Origin: Pseudomonas lijiangensis
GTDB lineage: Bacteria > Pseudomonadota > Gammaproteobacteria > Pseudomonadales > Pseudomonadaceae
Assembly (NCBI RefSeq): GCF_018968705.1
Contig: NZ_CP076668.1
Coordinates: 5,405,001 to 5,469,000, forward strand
Direction of reading: 5' to 3'
DNA length: 64,000 nt
Shown: positions 1 through 9,400 of the stretch, piece after piece
How the letters are laid out: every line of letters starts with the position of its first letter
Numbering within the stretch: the stretch's first letter is position 1
Translations under genes and position numbers: made by a program
The notes under the pieces: model-generated
What the model was told of the DNA's origin: nothing
The model's input: only the letters and a program-made list of their open reading frames with translations
Databases searched by the model: none

Positions 1-1
1 C

Positions 2-442
2 TTCATGCTGCCCAACCTGCAAGGCAGGGTGCCGGTCAACCAGGGAACCGGCCTCAACCTGACCAACAGAGTGATCGGCACTGCGTCGGGCGTTGAAAAG
101 GTCACGGTCGCCATCGCCAACATGCCGGCTCACGTACACCAGATGAGTGCCCTGACAGCGACAACCACCATCAACCTGGGCGCCCTGCCAAGCACTACCG
201 GATCCATTGTGCCAACGGCTACCAACAGCTATATCGGAGGCACAACAGCCGGCCCGACTTCCGCCAACATGTTTGCACCGGACCTGGGAACCGGAGCGCC
301 TATCGTGCAGAAAGGCGTCTCGACCGCTATCAGCGGGACCATGCAGTCCGTTGGAGGTAGTCAGCCTCTGGATAGCATGAACCCTTTTCTGGTCGTGAAC
401 TTCAGCATTGCCCTGCAGGGTCTTTTCCCTACTCGCAACTGA
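2..442 (+). CDS. Tail-collar-domain protein (microcystin-dependent-protein type), 3' part
   Basis: The frame is already open at the window edge, so the true start lies upstream and only about the last 146 residues are visible. The segment begins with FMLPNLQGRVPV, the hallmark of the phage tail-collar fold, and later has MPAHVHQM, the conserved collar His-x-His turn. The C-terminus is rich in Gly, Ser, Thr and Pro, as in fibre tips. In Pseudomonas such genes often sit in small chromosomal sets outside prophages and are named after a microcystin-dependent protein, although their function is not established. It is followed at 47 bp by a DUF6916-type gene that commonly accompanies it. No phage structural genes are seen nearby, so a free-standing secreted or surface role is possible. 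That role is inference. Confidence 0.75.
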   Translation, partial: FMLPNLQGRVPVNQGTGLNLTNRVIGTASGVEKVTVAIANMPAHVHQMSALTATTTINLGALPSTTGSIVPTATNSYIGGTTAGPTSANMFAPDLGTGAPIVQKGVSTAISGTMQSVGGSQPLDSMNPFLVVNFSIALQGLFPTRN

Positions 443-489
443 TCCGCCCGAGCCCAGGGAAGGGCTCTTCCCCTTGCTGGAGTCGTTCC

Positions 490-801
490 ATGCTGCAAGA
501 CATTACCGTCGAACATTTCCGTACACTGCTGGGCAGCACCTGCTCGCTGCAACTGGACGATGGCAGTCAGTTGCCGATTGCCATCTCTTCCATCGATGAA
601 AAACCGCTGGCGCGCCTGTCCGACAACCAGCGCCTGCCCTTCAGCGTCAGCCTCAACTCACTGGAGCCCAGCGCCTTCGTCGATGGCCTGTGCGCCCTCG
701 ATCTGCCGGAACTGGGCAGGCTGGAAGAGATTTTTGTTTCCCGAGTGCCGCCCATGGGACGCGATGCAAACCTGGCTTATTACTGCATCAGCTTCAACTG
801 A
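490..801 (+). CDS. DUF6916-like small protein
   Basis: This is a 103-residue soluble protein without signal peptide or membrane segment. The N-terminus (LQDITVEHFRTLLGSTCSLQLDD) and the C-terminal aromatic end (NLAYYCISFN) resemble the DUF6916 family, whose members sit next to tail-collar proteins and have no known function. A Shine-Dalgarno GGAG lies about 8 nt before the ATG. The gene directly follows the collar-protein gene on the same strand, so co-expression is likely. Its stop TGA abuts the stop codon of the convergent acetyltransferase gene (TGATCA). Family assignment is from recalled pattern and is moderately sure. Confidence 0.6.
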   Translation: MLQDITVEHFRTLLGSTCSLQLDDGSQLPIAISSIDEKPLARLSDNQRLPFSVSLNSLEPSAFVDGLCALDLPELGRLEEIFVSRVPPMGRDANLAYYCISFN

Positions 802-1299
802 TCAGCCCGCCTTGGCCTGGCCCGGATACCAGACCAGACGCTCCGCCGCCACATCCCGCTCCTCGACCTGAAACCCCAGCGCCAGATAATGCTGGCGCGC
901 ATGGGGGTTATTGGCCCAGACCACCGTCGCAACGGGGCAACAGACCTTTTCGGCGGCTTGCTGCACACCTTGCAATACCGTGCGCCCATAACCCTTGCCC
1001 CGGGCTGCCGGAATGAACGCCAGATACAACACACGGATTTCATTGGGACCAAAGTCCACCACCAGCGCGCCGATCAGAGTGCCGAGCTTTTCGATCACGT
1101 AATGCATCGCATTGGGAAACTCACCCCCCAGGCCGGCTTCCTGCACACGAAATTGCTGGGCAATGACGTCCTCAACCAGATCACGCTCGCCATCGATCAG
1201 TTGCAAATCGGGCCTGGCCGAATGGTAGAGCGACTGAATGAACGGGCTGTCCGTATCACGTGAAGGCCTGACTTCAAGCCCGTCTGCATTGTTCAACAT
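802..1299 (-). CDS. GNAT-family N-acetyltransferase
   Basis: A 165-residue protein with the acetyl-CoA fold of GNAT enzymes. The central V-L-Y-L-A-F-I-P-A-A-R-G-K-G-Y-G segment (about residues 90-105) is motif A, whose R/Q-x-x-G-x-G/A loop holds the CoA pyrophosphate. It is followed by NNPHARQHYLALGFQ (about 130-145), the typical motif B ending in a GF. The substrate cannot be told from sequence. An AGAGGA-like ribosome site lies about 9 nt before ATG. It is the last gene in the minus-strand direction after the M50/HlyD operon, with a 33-bp gap, so it may be co-transcribed with it. Confidence 0.8.
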   Translation of the reverse strand: MLNNADGLEVRPSRDTDSPFIQSLYHSARPDLQLIDGERDLVEDVIAQQFRVQEAGLGGEFPNAMHYVIEKLGTLIGALVVDFGPNEIRVLYLAFIPAARGKGYGRTVLQGVQQAAEKVCCPVATVVWANNPHARQHYLALGFQVEERDVAAERLVWYPGQAKAG

Positions 1300-1332
1300 C
1301 AGTGTCGTCCTCTTTCCCTGGAAACCACTTTT

Positions 1333-3429
1333 TCAGAAACCGCTTTCACGAACCCCCAGGGCCGCCAACCTGCGCCAGGTTGCCCCCAAGAGCGATTCAC
1401 TTCGGCCTTGCAACACCGCAACCCCGCGCAACGGCTGGGTGGGTGCTTCGATATCGTCCATCACTTTCAGGCGTACCCCGTATTGCGCCTGCACCGGCTC
1501 CGCACGCTGATTCTCGTCGCGGCGCACGGCGATCGGCCCGTGGTGATCGGACGCCAGAGCTTCCTGATCCAGATAGGACACGCCGTTGGCATCCACATCC
1601 AGTAACTCGACCTGCAGCGACGAGCGCATGGGGTCGTCCGCGATAAAACGGCCCTTGTCACCCGGAGCGATACGCCACAAGGCATCTTCAGCCAAATACC
1701 CCCGAATCCGGGTGCCGCCCTCGACGACACGGGCCAGAGGCGTCTGGGTCGAAACCCAGCGGCCCGGAGCCAGTTGCGGCATGAGGTCGCGAACCTGACC
1801 GGCCTGTGGAGCACGTACCAGCAAACGCTCACGCTGAGCTGCCAGACCGCGATACTCCGCCACGGCGCTGGCCAGACGCTGCTCGATGATGCCCACATCC
1901 GCCACCGTCTCGCTGCGCCCGGCCTGACGACGTATCTGCAATTGCAGGATTTCGATTTCACGACGCACGATGGCCTGGCGCGAATCGACATCCGGCGATT
2001 CCAGTTCCACCAGCACTGCGCCCTGCTCCACCTTCTGGCCGTCCTGCACGTTCACCTGCCTCACCCGTGCGGCGACCGGCGCATGGAGTGCCGTAACCCT
2101 GCCTGCTTCCAGCATGACCGGCAGCTCGACACTGCTGTGCCAAGGCACCACCAGCAGCAACACCAGCGCCAGAAGCCCTGCGCCACTGAGCAACACACGC
2201 GGCGTATGGGCCTGCTCGCGATTTGCCCACCAGTGACGCGTTTCCTTGAAGATCGGCAGAAAGATGAACCAGCCCAGTTCCACCAACATCAGGAAAATCC
2301 CCAGCAACTTGAAAAACAGGTGATAGACCGCCAGCGCGATCCCGAAAAACAGCACCGCACGCCACAGCCAGGACAGATAACCCCACCACAGCAGACGCCG
2401 TTGCATGGTTGGCGTCCAGGGCTCGGGCGCTGGCAGGCCGTAACCGAACAGGGCTTCGCGCAAGCGCCAGCGACACAGGGCAAAGGCGCGGCCCTGAAGG
2501 TTATCCACTTCCCAAAGATCACTGATCAGAAAGTAACCATCGAAGCGCATGAACGGATTGAGATTGACCACCACCGTCGTCAGCCAGGTCGCGCTGGCGA
2601 GCATGAACGCAGCCGTGCGTGCCGGCCCGTCGGGCAGCAGTGACCAGGCCAGCAGCGCGATACAGGCCAGCAGCATTTCAGCCAGCACACCGCCTGCGCC
2701 AATCAGCAAACGGGCGCGTCGGTCATTCACTCGCCAGGCATCGCTGACATCGGTGTAGAACAACGGCAGCAACACCATGAACGCAACGCCCATGCTCTGC
2801 ACGCGACACCCGGCACGCTTGGCCATGAAGGCATGGCCGAACTCATGACAGAGCTTGGCAAAAAACAGCGCCGCACCGAACGCCAGCGCACCGCCGAGGC
2901 TGAACAGATGCGGGAAGGTGCCGATAAAGCGCTGCCAGTCCCGCGCCACCAGAAATATCCCGAGCCCCAGCGTGGCAGGCAGGCCATAGCGCAGGATGCC
3001 GGGACCAAAGCGCTTCAACCAGGGCCAGGCGCGATTGAGAAATGCATCCGGGCGCCACAGAGGAATGCGGAAAAACAGGTATTGATGCAGCAGCATCTGC
3101 CACAGCCCCTGACGCGAAGCCATGGCCTTGTAGGCATAGCTGGCGCGCTGATCCGGGTCAGTCGAGGCGATCAGGTCATGGCTGCGCAGAAAGATCAGCA
3201 GCTCTTGCACTTCGTCATCGCCCAACGGCAGACCGGGCTCACGATTGGCGGCCTGCAGCACCTGCGCAGGATCACCCAGCGACCAATGCCGCAACAGGCG
3301 GATAGCCTGGGCACCCAGCTTGAAATAACGACCGCGTATGGGATCGGCCAGCGTCCAGCGCGGCGACCCGTCGAGTGCAGGGGCCGCAGAAGTGAGTTGC
3401 AGATCCGCCCGCAGGCTGGGCAGCGCCAT
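1333..3429 (-). CDS. Site-2-type membrane zinc protease (M50) fused to a HlyD/lipoyl domain
   Basis: This 698-residue polytopic protein has three parts. Residues 1-140 form a soluble N-terminal region. Residues about 145-430 are a membrane core with the M50 metalloprotease motif H195-E-F-G-H199 and the second motif NPFMRFDG around D297, which together supply the zinc ligands and catalytic Glu. Residues about 435-640 form a biotinyl-lipoyl/HlyD-like barrel and coiled hairpin (APVAARVRQVNVQDGQKVEQ). Fusion of a membrane protease to a periplasmic adaptor domain is typical of a poorly studied peptide-export-associated family. Its ATG follows the stop of the upstream adaptor gene directly (TAAATG), which implies translational coupling. 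No ABC transporter or TolC gene is present in the window. Function in secretion or processing is inference. Confidence 0.8.
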   Translation of the reverse strand: MALPSLRADLQLTSAAPALDGSPRWTLADPIRGRYFKLGAQAIRLLRHWSLGDPAQVLQAANREPGLPLGDDEVQELLIFLRSHDLIASTDPDQRASYAYKAMASRQGLWQMLLHQYLFFRIPLWRPDAFLNRAWPWLKRFGPGILRYGLPATLGLGIFLVARDWQRFIGTFPHLFSLGGALAFGAALFFAKLCHEFGHAFMAKRAGCRVQSMGVAFMVLLPLFYTDVSDAWRVNDRRARLLIGAGGVLAEMLLACIALLAWSLLPDGPARTAAFMLASATWLTTVVVNLNPFMRFDGYFLISDLWEVDNLQGRAFALCRWRLREALFGYGLPAPEPWTPTMQRRLLWWGYLSWLWRAVLFFGIALAVYHLFFKLLGIFLMLVELGWFIFLPIFKETRHWWANREQAHTPRVLLSGAGLLALVLLLVVPWHSSVELPVMLEAGRVTALHAPVAARVRQVNVQDGQKVEQGAVLVELESPDVDSRQAIVRREIEILQLQIRRQAGRSETVADVGIIEQRLASAVAEYRGLAAQRERLLVRAPQAGQVRDLMPQLAPGRWVSTQTPLARVVEGGTRIRGYLAEDALWRIAPGDKGRFIADDPMRSSLQVELLDVDANGVSYLDQEALASDHHGPIAVRRDENQRAEPVQAQYGVRLKVMDDIEAPTQPLRGVAVLQGRSESLLGATWRRLAALGVRESGF

Positions 3430-4752
3430 TTACAGGCCTACGCTCTGACGCAGACCTGCCAGAGGCCGGCGCAACAGATACAACGCCAGGGGCGCTCGCT
3501 CGCCAAAAACCTTGGCGGTGCCGCGCAGACCGATACGCGGAGGCGGTGAATCCAGGAATGAGGCGTCCAGGCGATAGGCCAACTGGCCGCCGGGCGTCGG
3601 CTGAGCCTCATAGGCCGCACGCTCCAGGCGAGCGGAGTGACGATGCAAGGGATCGCTGTCCAGGAACAGAGCAATTTCCGCGTCCGGTTCAAGAGCAATG
3701 GCATCTCCCACCGCCAGTTCGATACGCAGCTCGGCCTGGGATGGATCAGCGATTTCCAGCAGGCGTTCGCCGGTCTGGACCGGTTTGCCTGTCCAGCGCT
3801 GGGCATCGGCGAAAACCGCAATCCCGTCACGCTCGGCGCGGACTTCACTGCGCTTGAGCAATTCACGTGCGTAATCGCGCTCTGCGCGTTTCTGCTCGAC
3901 GCGAGCGGCCAGCAAGTCGACCTTCGAGTTTGACTCGGCATCGGCAAACGCCCGCTGCGAGTTGGCTTTCAGCTCGGCCTCGGCAACACCCAGGGTGCGC
4001 TCGGCCACGTCGGCCTGAGCCTTGAGCGTGGTGTTTTCAAAACGCACCAGCAGGTCGCCGGTCTTCACGGGCTGGTTGGGCTTGATCAAAAATTCGGCAA
4101 TCACGCCGTCCAGCGGCGCAGCCACCACACGACCGGCCAATGGCACGACTTCGGCAGGCGCCAGAACCGACTGGCGAACCGGGATCAGCAGGCTCAGCAG
4201 CGCAAGAGCCACCAGCAGCACCTGACGCTTGCGACTCCAGCGCAGACGCCAGGGCTTGTGCGGCGCCAACGCCAGCCACGCATGGCTGTAGGTATCACCC
4301 AATTGCGAGAGCAGAACCTGTTCGGGCGCAGCCCAGGGTTTGTCGCGGGCCAGCCACAGGCCACCGAACACTTCGCCCTTGTGGTCCAGCAACGGCAGCC
4401 AGAACACATGGAGGGCCGACAGGCTTTGCCAGTCTTCACGTACCGAATCGCTGAGCGACTCCATCGCCACGACACTGGCCGGCTTGGCCTTCTCCAGCTT
4501 GAACAATTGCGCGACTGCATGCTCGACGAACGCGACAAAGGGCGCATTGGGATCAATCACGCTGACACCGGTCACTGCTCGCACCTTGCCGGCAATCACC
4601 AGCGCGGCATGACGAAAGCCAAACAGTGGCTGACCGTCATTCACCAGGCTGTAAGCCAGTTGATCGGTCGTGCGGGCGGCGCGGGTCAGTCGTTCAAGAT
4701 CAAGAAACTGGGCAAAGACCCGCTCTACCACGCCGGGCACAGAGGCGTTCAC
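3430..4752 (-). CDS. HlyD-family adaptor with N-terminal GAF-like region
   Basis: A 440-residue protein. The N-terminal ~165 residues look like a cytoplasmic GAF-type sensory fold (weak, from the pattern around GFRHAALVIAGKVRAVTGVSV). A single hydrophobic helix follows at about 172-190 (VLLVALALLSLLIPV). The rest is a periplasmic membrane-fusion-protein arm: a lipoyl half-motif (GVIAEFLIKPNQPVKTGDLL), a coiled hairpin at about 240-310, and the closing barrel. The start is GTG and overlaps the stop of the upstream adaptor gene (GTGA), so translation is coupled. It probably links the upstream small adaptor to the M50/HlyD fusion encoded downstream. Confidence 0.75.
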   Translation of the reverse strand: MNASVPGVVERVFAQFLDLERLTRAARTTDQLAYSLVNDGQPLFGFRHAALVIAGKVRAVTGVSVIDPNAPFVAFVEHAVAQLFKLEKAKPASVVAMESLSDSVREDWQSLSALHVFWLPLLDHKGEVFGGLWLARDKPWAAPEQVLLSQLGDTYSHAWLALAPHKPWRLRWSRKRQVLLVALALLSLLIPVRQSVLAPAEVVPLAGRVVAAPLDGVIAEFLIKPNQPVKTGDLLVRFENTTLKAQADVAERTLGVAEAELKANSQRAFADAESNSKVDLLAARVEQKRAERDYARELLKRSEVRAERDGIAVFADAQRWTGKPVQTGERLLEIADPSQAELRIELAVGDAIALEPDAEIALFLDSDPLHRHSARLERAAYEAQPTPGGQLAYRLDASFLDSPPPRIGLRGTAKVFGERAPLALYLLRRPLAGLRQSVGL

Positions 4753-5534
4753 TTAAGCTCCGGGAAACGAGCCGTTCCGCTCATGCCCGCCAGCAGGCCT
4801 TCGGACTTTGGCAGACCGGCTACCAGCAGCAAGGTCTGGCTGCCTTCATCGATTCGCGCACCGAAGCGCTTGATAGTGGCGGTCAGTGGCTTGCCGGTTT
4901 CGTCAGGCACGAAACTGAACGTCTGCCCGGCCTTGAGCTTGCCCATCCAGCGGGACGGCACCAGAAGGTGGATTTCCAGAGTCCGGTTATCGACGATCTC
5001 CAGCAGCGGCGTGCCGGGGGAAACACTTTCATAACGCTGGACCTTGCGCTCCACGACCTGCCCGTCATACGGAGCGATCACGCTGCAACGTTTGACCTGG
5101 ACCTGAAAGACACTGGATTGCGCCTGGGTTTCGGCGACACGGGCTTCTGCACGTGCAACCTCGAAACGACCCACCGAATTGAGCGAAGCCAGTTGCCGAT
5201 TGTGAGCAAGCTCTTCATTGGCACCGCGACTGGCGGCCTGGGAGGCATTGAGCTGGGCCTGATAGGCCGAGCAGTCGAAGCGAGCCAGCATATCGCCCTT
5301 GTTGAAGGTTTCACCTTCGCGCAGCGGCAGGTCGACAATACGCCCGGCCAGCTCACTGGCAAGCACCGCCTGATCCTGCGCCCGCAACACCCCTCGCGCC
5401 TCACTGGCAGAAGCAGGCTGGACACCGGCAGATGCAGCGTTATCCAACAACGGGTCAACCTCGGCCGGCGTTTGCGCCTGAGCGACACACACCACACCCA
5501 TCAACCCGAAAAACAAACCGTGCAAATACCGCAT
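4749..5534 (-). CDS. Efflux RND/HlyD periplasmic adaptor protein, first gene of operon
   Basis: A 261-residue exported protein. It opens with a Sec signal peptide (MRYLHGLFFGLMGVVCVAQAQ) cut near residue 20. After it comes the lipoyl half-motif with R-E-G-E-T-F-N-K-G-D-M-L-A at about 75-88, then a short coiled hairpin and a beta-barrel domain. It is shorter than full RND adaptors (about 350-400), having a brief hairpin. A GGAG site lies about 9 nt before ATG, and a sigma-70-like promoter lies just upstream. It is the first of three overlapping or abutting minus-strand genes that end with the M50 fusion protein. Confidence 0.78.
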   Translation of the reverse strand: MRYLHGLFFGLMGVVCVAQAQTPAEVDPLLDNAASAGVQPASASEARGVLRAQDQAVLASELAGRIVDLPLREGETFNKGDMLARFDCSAYQAQLNASQAASRGANEELAHNRQLASLNSVGRFEVARAEARVAETQAQSSVFQVQVKRCSVIAPYDGQVVERKVQRYESVSPGTPLLEIVDNRTLEIHLLVPSRWMGKLKAGQTFSFVPDETGKPLTATIKRFGARIDEGSQTLLLVAGLPKSEGLLAGMSGTARFPELK

Positions 5535-5561
5535 ACCGGAGACTCCTTGTCGGATGAAGTC

Positions 5562-5589
5562 AGTCTACGGCAGCAGTGATAAGCGTCAA
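5562..5589 (-). promoter_or_regulatory. Sigma-70-like promoter of the adaptor/M50 operon
   Basis: Read on the minus strand, TTGACG (5589-5584) and TAGACT (5567-5562) are separated by 16 nt. The predicted transcript start is about 20 nt before the ATG at 5534. Hexamer matches are 5/6 and 4/6. This is a sequence-based guess. Confidence 0.5.
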
Positions 5590-5660
5590 GCCAATAGCCA
5601 GTATCTTTGCCGGGGGTTGAATCCGGGAAAGGTATGCCTTCACTGATCGGACTTACAAAG

Positions 5661-5950
5661 TAGGAGCGAATTTATTCGCGAGAGGACCGTACATCCAAAG
5701 AAAATGCATCGTCTTCAATGACGCCTCGCGGATAAATCCGCTCCTACTAAGTCAAACACCTGTGGGAGCGAATTCATTCGCGAGAGGACCGTACATCCAA
5801 AGAAAATGCATCGTCTTAAATGACGCCTCGCGGATGAATCCGCTCCTACTAAGTCAAACACCTGTGGGAGCGCCCGTACATCCGAAGAAAATCTATCGCC
5901 CTCAACAACGCCTCGCGGATAAGCGGAGCGCCGCCCGATCCGCTCCTGCT
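5661..5950. repeat. Three tandem copies of a REP inverted pair
   Basis: Units begin at 5661, 5763 and 5865, giving an exact 102-bp period. Each unit has a left arm GGAGCGAATTCATTCGCGAG, an interior with the conserved CCGTACATCC, and an inverted right arm ending GCTCCTAC. The third unit has lost most of the left arm (bases after GGGAGCG up to CCGTACATCC). This is the common Pseudomonas REP family. The stretch between the adaptor operon and chpC (5535-5958) holds only this array and the promoter above. Confidence 0.85.
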
Positions 5951-5958
5951 GAATCGCC

Positions 5959-6429
5959 TCAAACCAGCCCCGCATCCACCACTCGCTGTTCAAGCGCCAC
6001 GAGATCGGGGATGCGGGCCACGGTGTCTCCGGCCTGGACGGCGGCCAGTTCCAGTTCGGCGAGGGGCACGTCCACGTAGCTCAACTGGCTGTCGACCTTG
6101 AATGAGCGCGGAATACCCTGGGTCAGCAAGGCGATGAAGCGGACTTCATTTCGCCCACCCAAGGCGTTGAGGACGACGATGCGCGCACGGCCTCCTACAC
6201 GAGGTCGGCCGCCGCAGGCGGCTTCGAAGCTGATCAGGGGCAGTTTCAGGTCACGCCAGCTGATCGGCCCCAGATACCACTCGGGTGCGTCAGGTTCGGC
6301 AGTGCAGTCCTGATAGTCGATCAGTTCCGCGACCGCGACATTGGGCAGCAGCAGGGAGCGGTCGCTCAAGGGCAGGAGCAGCCCGGTCAGGGTGGTGAGG
6401 CGGCTGCTCTGGAAGGTTCTTTCAGGCAT
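5959..6429 (-). CDS. chpC: CheW-like coupling protein of the Pil-Chp system
   Basis: A 156-residue single-domain CheW-type protein. It should couple a chemoreceptor other than PilJ to the ChpA kinase. The CheW core runs through LLPLSDRSLLLPNVAVAELID and a later RIVVLNALG strand. I start it at the ATG at 6429 (MPERTFQSS), because it overlaps the chpA stop by 8 nt and has an AGG site about 6 nt upstream. A longer in-frame start exists 7 codons earlier. It is the last gene of the pil-chp run here, and no chpD or chpE follows. Gene identity rests on position and fold. Confidence 0.8.
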   Translation of the reverse strand: MPERTFQSSRLTTLTGLLLPLSDRSLLLPNVAVAELIDYQDCTAEPDAPEWYLGPISWRDLKLPLISFEAACGGRPRVGGRARIVVLNALGGRNEVRFIALLTQGIPRSFKVDSQLSYVDVPLAELELAAVQAGDTVARIPDLVALEQRVVDAGLV

Positions 6430-9400
6430 TGACCTGGCTCCAGTGGGCAATGCTCTGCAGCAGCACCGACTCTTGATACGGCTTGCTCAGGTAGTCATTG
6501 ACCCCGATGGCCATGGCCCGGTCGCGGTGTTTCTGGCCGGAGCGGGAAGTGATCATGATGATGGGCAGGTCCTTGAGCTGTGGGTCGTGGCGAATCTGAC
6601 TGGCAACCTCGAAGCCGTCCATGCGGGGCATTTCGATATCCAGCAACATCACATCCGGCGTGTGTTCCTGCAGCAGGCTCATGGCGTCGATACCGTCCTT
6701 GGCGGTCAGCACATGCATGCCGTGGCGCTCCAGCAAACGGCTGGTGACTTTGCGCACCGTCACCGAATCGTCCACCACCATGATCAGCAGAGGCCGGGTG
6801 TGTTCGGTTTCGCTGAAAACAGGAGCAGCCAGCCCTTGTGACTGTTGCATCTGCGAGCGACCTTGCAGGGCACGGATCTGGGCCAGCAGGTCAAGAATGA
6901 AGATCACCCGGCCATCGCCCAGAATGGTCGCACCGGAAATCCCTTGAACCCTTGAGAATTGCGGCCCCAGGTTCTTGACCACGATTTCCCGGGAGCCCGC
7001 CAGCGCATCGACCTGCACCGCCAGCCATTGCTCTTGCAGATGCACCAGCAACACCGGCACAGACTGCAACTGACCGGCAAACCTGGGCTTGCCGCTATTG
7101 AGCAGTTCACCCAGATAACGCAATTCATAACTGCGCCCGCCGTAGTGATAGCGCGGTGGGCTGCTCTGGTAACAGGCCTCCAGGTCGGTGGACATGACCT
7201 GCACGATGCCGTCGACGGTATTGAGCGGCACCGCATACTGCTCTTCGGCGCACTGCACCATCAGGGCACGGTTGACCGACACCGAGAAAGGCAGACGAAT
7301 CCGGAAGCGCGTGCCCTGCCCCGGCACCGAATCGATGACGATCGAGCCGCCCAGTTGCTTGACCTCGGCATGCACCACATCCATACCGACCCCACGCCCG
7401 GAAATCTGGGTGATGATTTCAGTCGTGGAAAACCCGGCCTGAAGAATGAAGGGCAAGACTTCGTCGTCGGAGAGCTGCGCATCCTCCTGAATCATGCCGC
7501 GCTTGATGGCCTTGCGGCGCACGGCAGCGATATCGACACCGGAACCGTCATCGCTCAGTTCAATGACGATATCGCCGCCTTCATGCATCAGATTCAGCTG
7601 GATATGGCCCTGCTCCGGCTTACCGGCAGCGAGGCGTCTTTCGGTGCTTTCCAGACCATGATCCACCGCATTGCGCAGCATGTGTTCCAGCGGCGCAACC
7701 ATGCGTTCGAGGATCGTGCGATCCATTTCGCCGTCGGCATTGCCCACGTCGAAACTGACTTTTTTGTGCAGTTGCGCAGCAACCTGACGCACCACCCGAC
7801 GCAAGCGCGGCACAAGCCGCTCGAAAGGCACCATGCGGGTCCGCATCAGGCCTTCCTGCAATTCCGTGTTGACCTTGGCCTGCTGCTGCAAGAGGGTTTT
7901 CGCATCCCGGGCGCGACTGCCCAGGGTTTCTTTGAGGTCCATCAGGTCGGAGGCCGACTCGAACAAGGCTCGCGACAATTGCTGAAGCTGCGAATGTCGA
8001 TCCATTTCCAGCGGGTCGAATTCTTCATAACCCAGGCGCTCGGCCTGAACCTGATCGCGACTGAGAATACGGCCCTGGGTTTCCATATCCAGACGCCGCA
8101 ACTGGTCGCGCATACGCTCGATGGTGGTTTCCATCTCTACCAGCGTGATTTGCGTGTCGATGATCTGCTGTTCGATCCGCCCACGGAAAATCGAAGTTTC
8201 ACCTGCCAGATTGACCAGTGTCTCCAGTTGCTCGGCGCCGACCTTGACCATTTCCGGGCCACTGCGCTCGGCTTCCGGCTCGGTATTGCCCGGCGTCGCG
8301 GGCACAGGCTCCGGGGCCTCGATAATCGGTGTTTGAACCACAGGCTCGAGGCTGGCCAGTTTCTGGATGTTCTCGATCAACAAGGCAGCGCTGGGCAAAG
8401 GCTTGTCTGCACGCACCGCATCAAGCATGTCGACCAACAGATCATGGCCGCTTTGCAGCAGGCTGATCATCAGCGGGCCTGGCTGAAGGTCGCCACGTGA
8501 AAGCCCTTCGTAAAGGGATTCAAGTTCGTGGGCCAGATCGCCGATGGGAGCAATTTCGACCATGCGCGCACCACCTTTGAGGGTGTGCAGGTCGCGCAGC
8601 AGGTTTTCCACTTCCAGCAGGTTCTGCGGATCGGCTTGCCAGCGCGCCAGGGCAGCGCCCGAGCTTTCGCTGAGGTCGTAGCCTTCTTCGAGGAAGATTT
8701 CCAGCAGTTCCGGGTCGCGCTCCGGGGCATCCTCGGTTTGAGGCTCAGCCGGTTCGCACATCTGCTCGGCCTCGCTGTCTGCGGGAACGAAGGTGCCTTG
8801 ACGGAAGCTGCCGATGGCCTCGATCAGTGGCGCAGGATCGGTCAGTCGATGATGGTCCTGCAGTTGCTCCAGCATGCGCGCCAGATGGTTGTGACTGGCG
8901 CGCAACAGACCGGCAAGTTCCGGTGAATAGCTGTAGCGCCGGTCGATCAGGCCCTCGTAAAGAACTTCCAGTTCATGACCCAACGCCGCCACCGGCATGA
9001 TATCGGCCATCCGCGCGCCGCCCTTGAGGGTGTGCAGATCGCGCTGCAAGGACGGTAACGGCAATGGGCTTTCGGGATCTTCCAGCCAGCGCTGCAATGA
9101 TTGTCCGGCGCTGTCGAGGATATCGACGGCTTCTTCAAGAAAGATTTCGACGATCTCGTCGTCAAGATCAGCCACCTCGGCACCTGACGCTTCACTGGCC
9201 AGTTGTGCGGTGGCTGCATCGAACTCCGTAATGCTCGGCGCTTGCACACCGTCACTCTTGATCAGGCCCATGGCGGACGGGTCCAGCGCCTCGTCGAGCA
9301 GTTCATGCAAGGCGCGAATGCATTCGGGACGCGGATCGACATTCTGACCGGCCGCCACCTGGTCGAGCATGTTGATCAAGGCTTCATGGGCATTTTCGGC

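Noticed and set aside
1..801. Prophage tail module
   Set aside because: Only a collar-domain protein and DUF6916 are seen. No other phage genes are within view, and the neighbours are chromosomal.
5661..5950. CRISPR-like tandem repeats
   Set aside because: The 102-bp period with internal inverted symmetry and near-identical interiors fits REP pairs. There are no unique spacers or cas genes.
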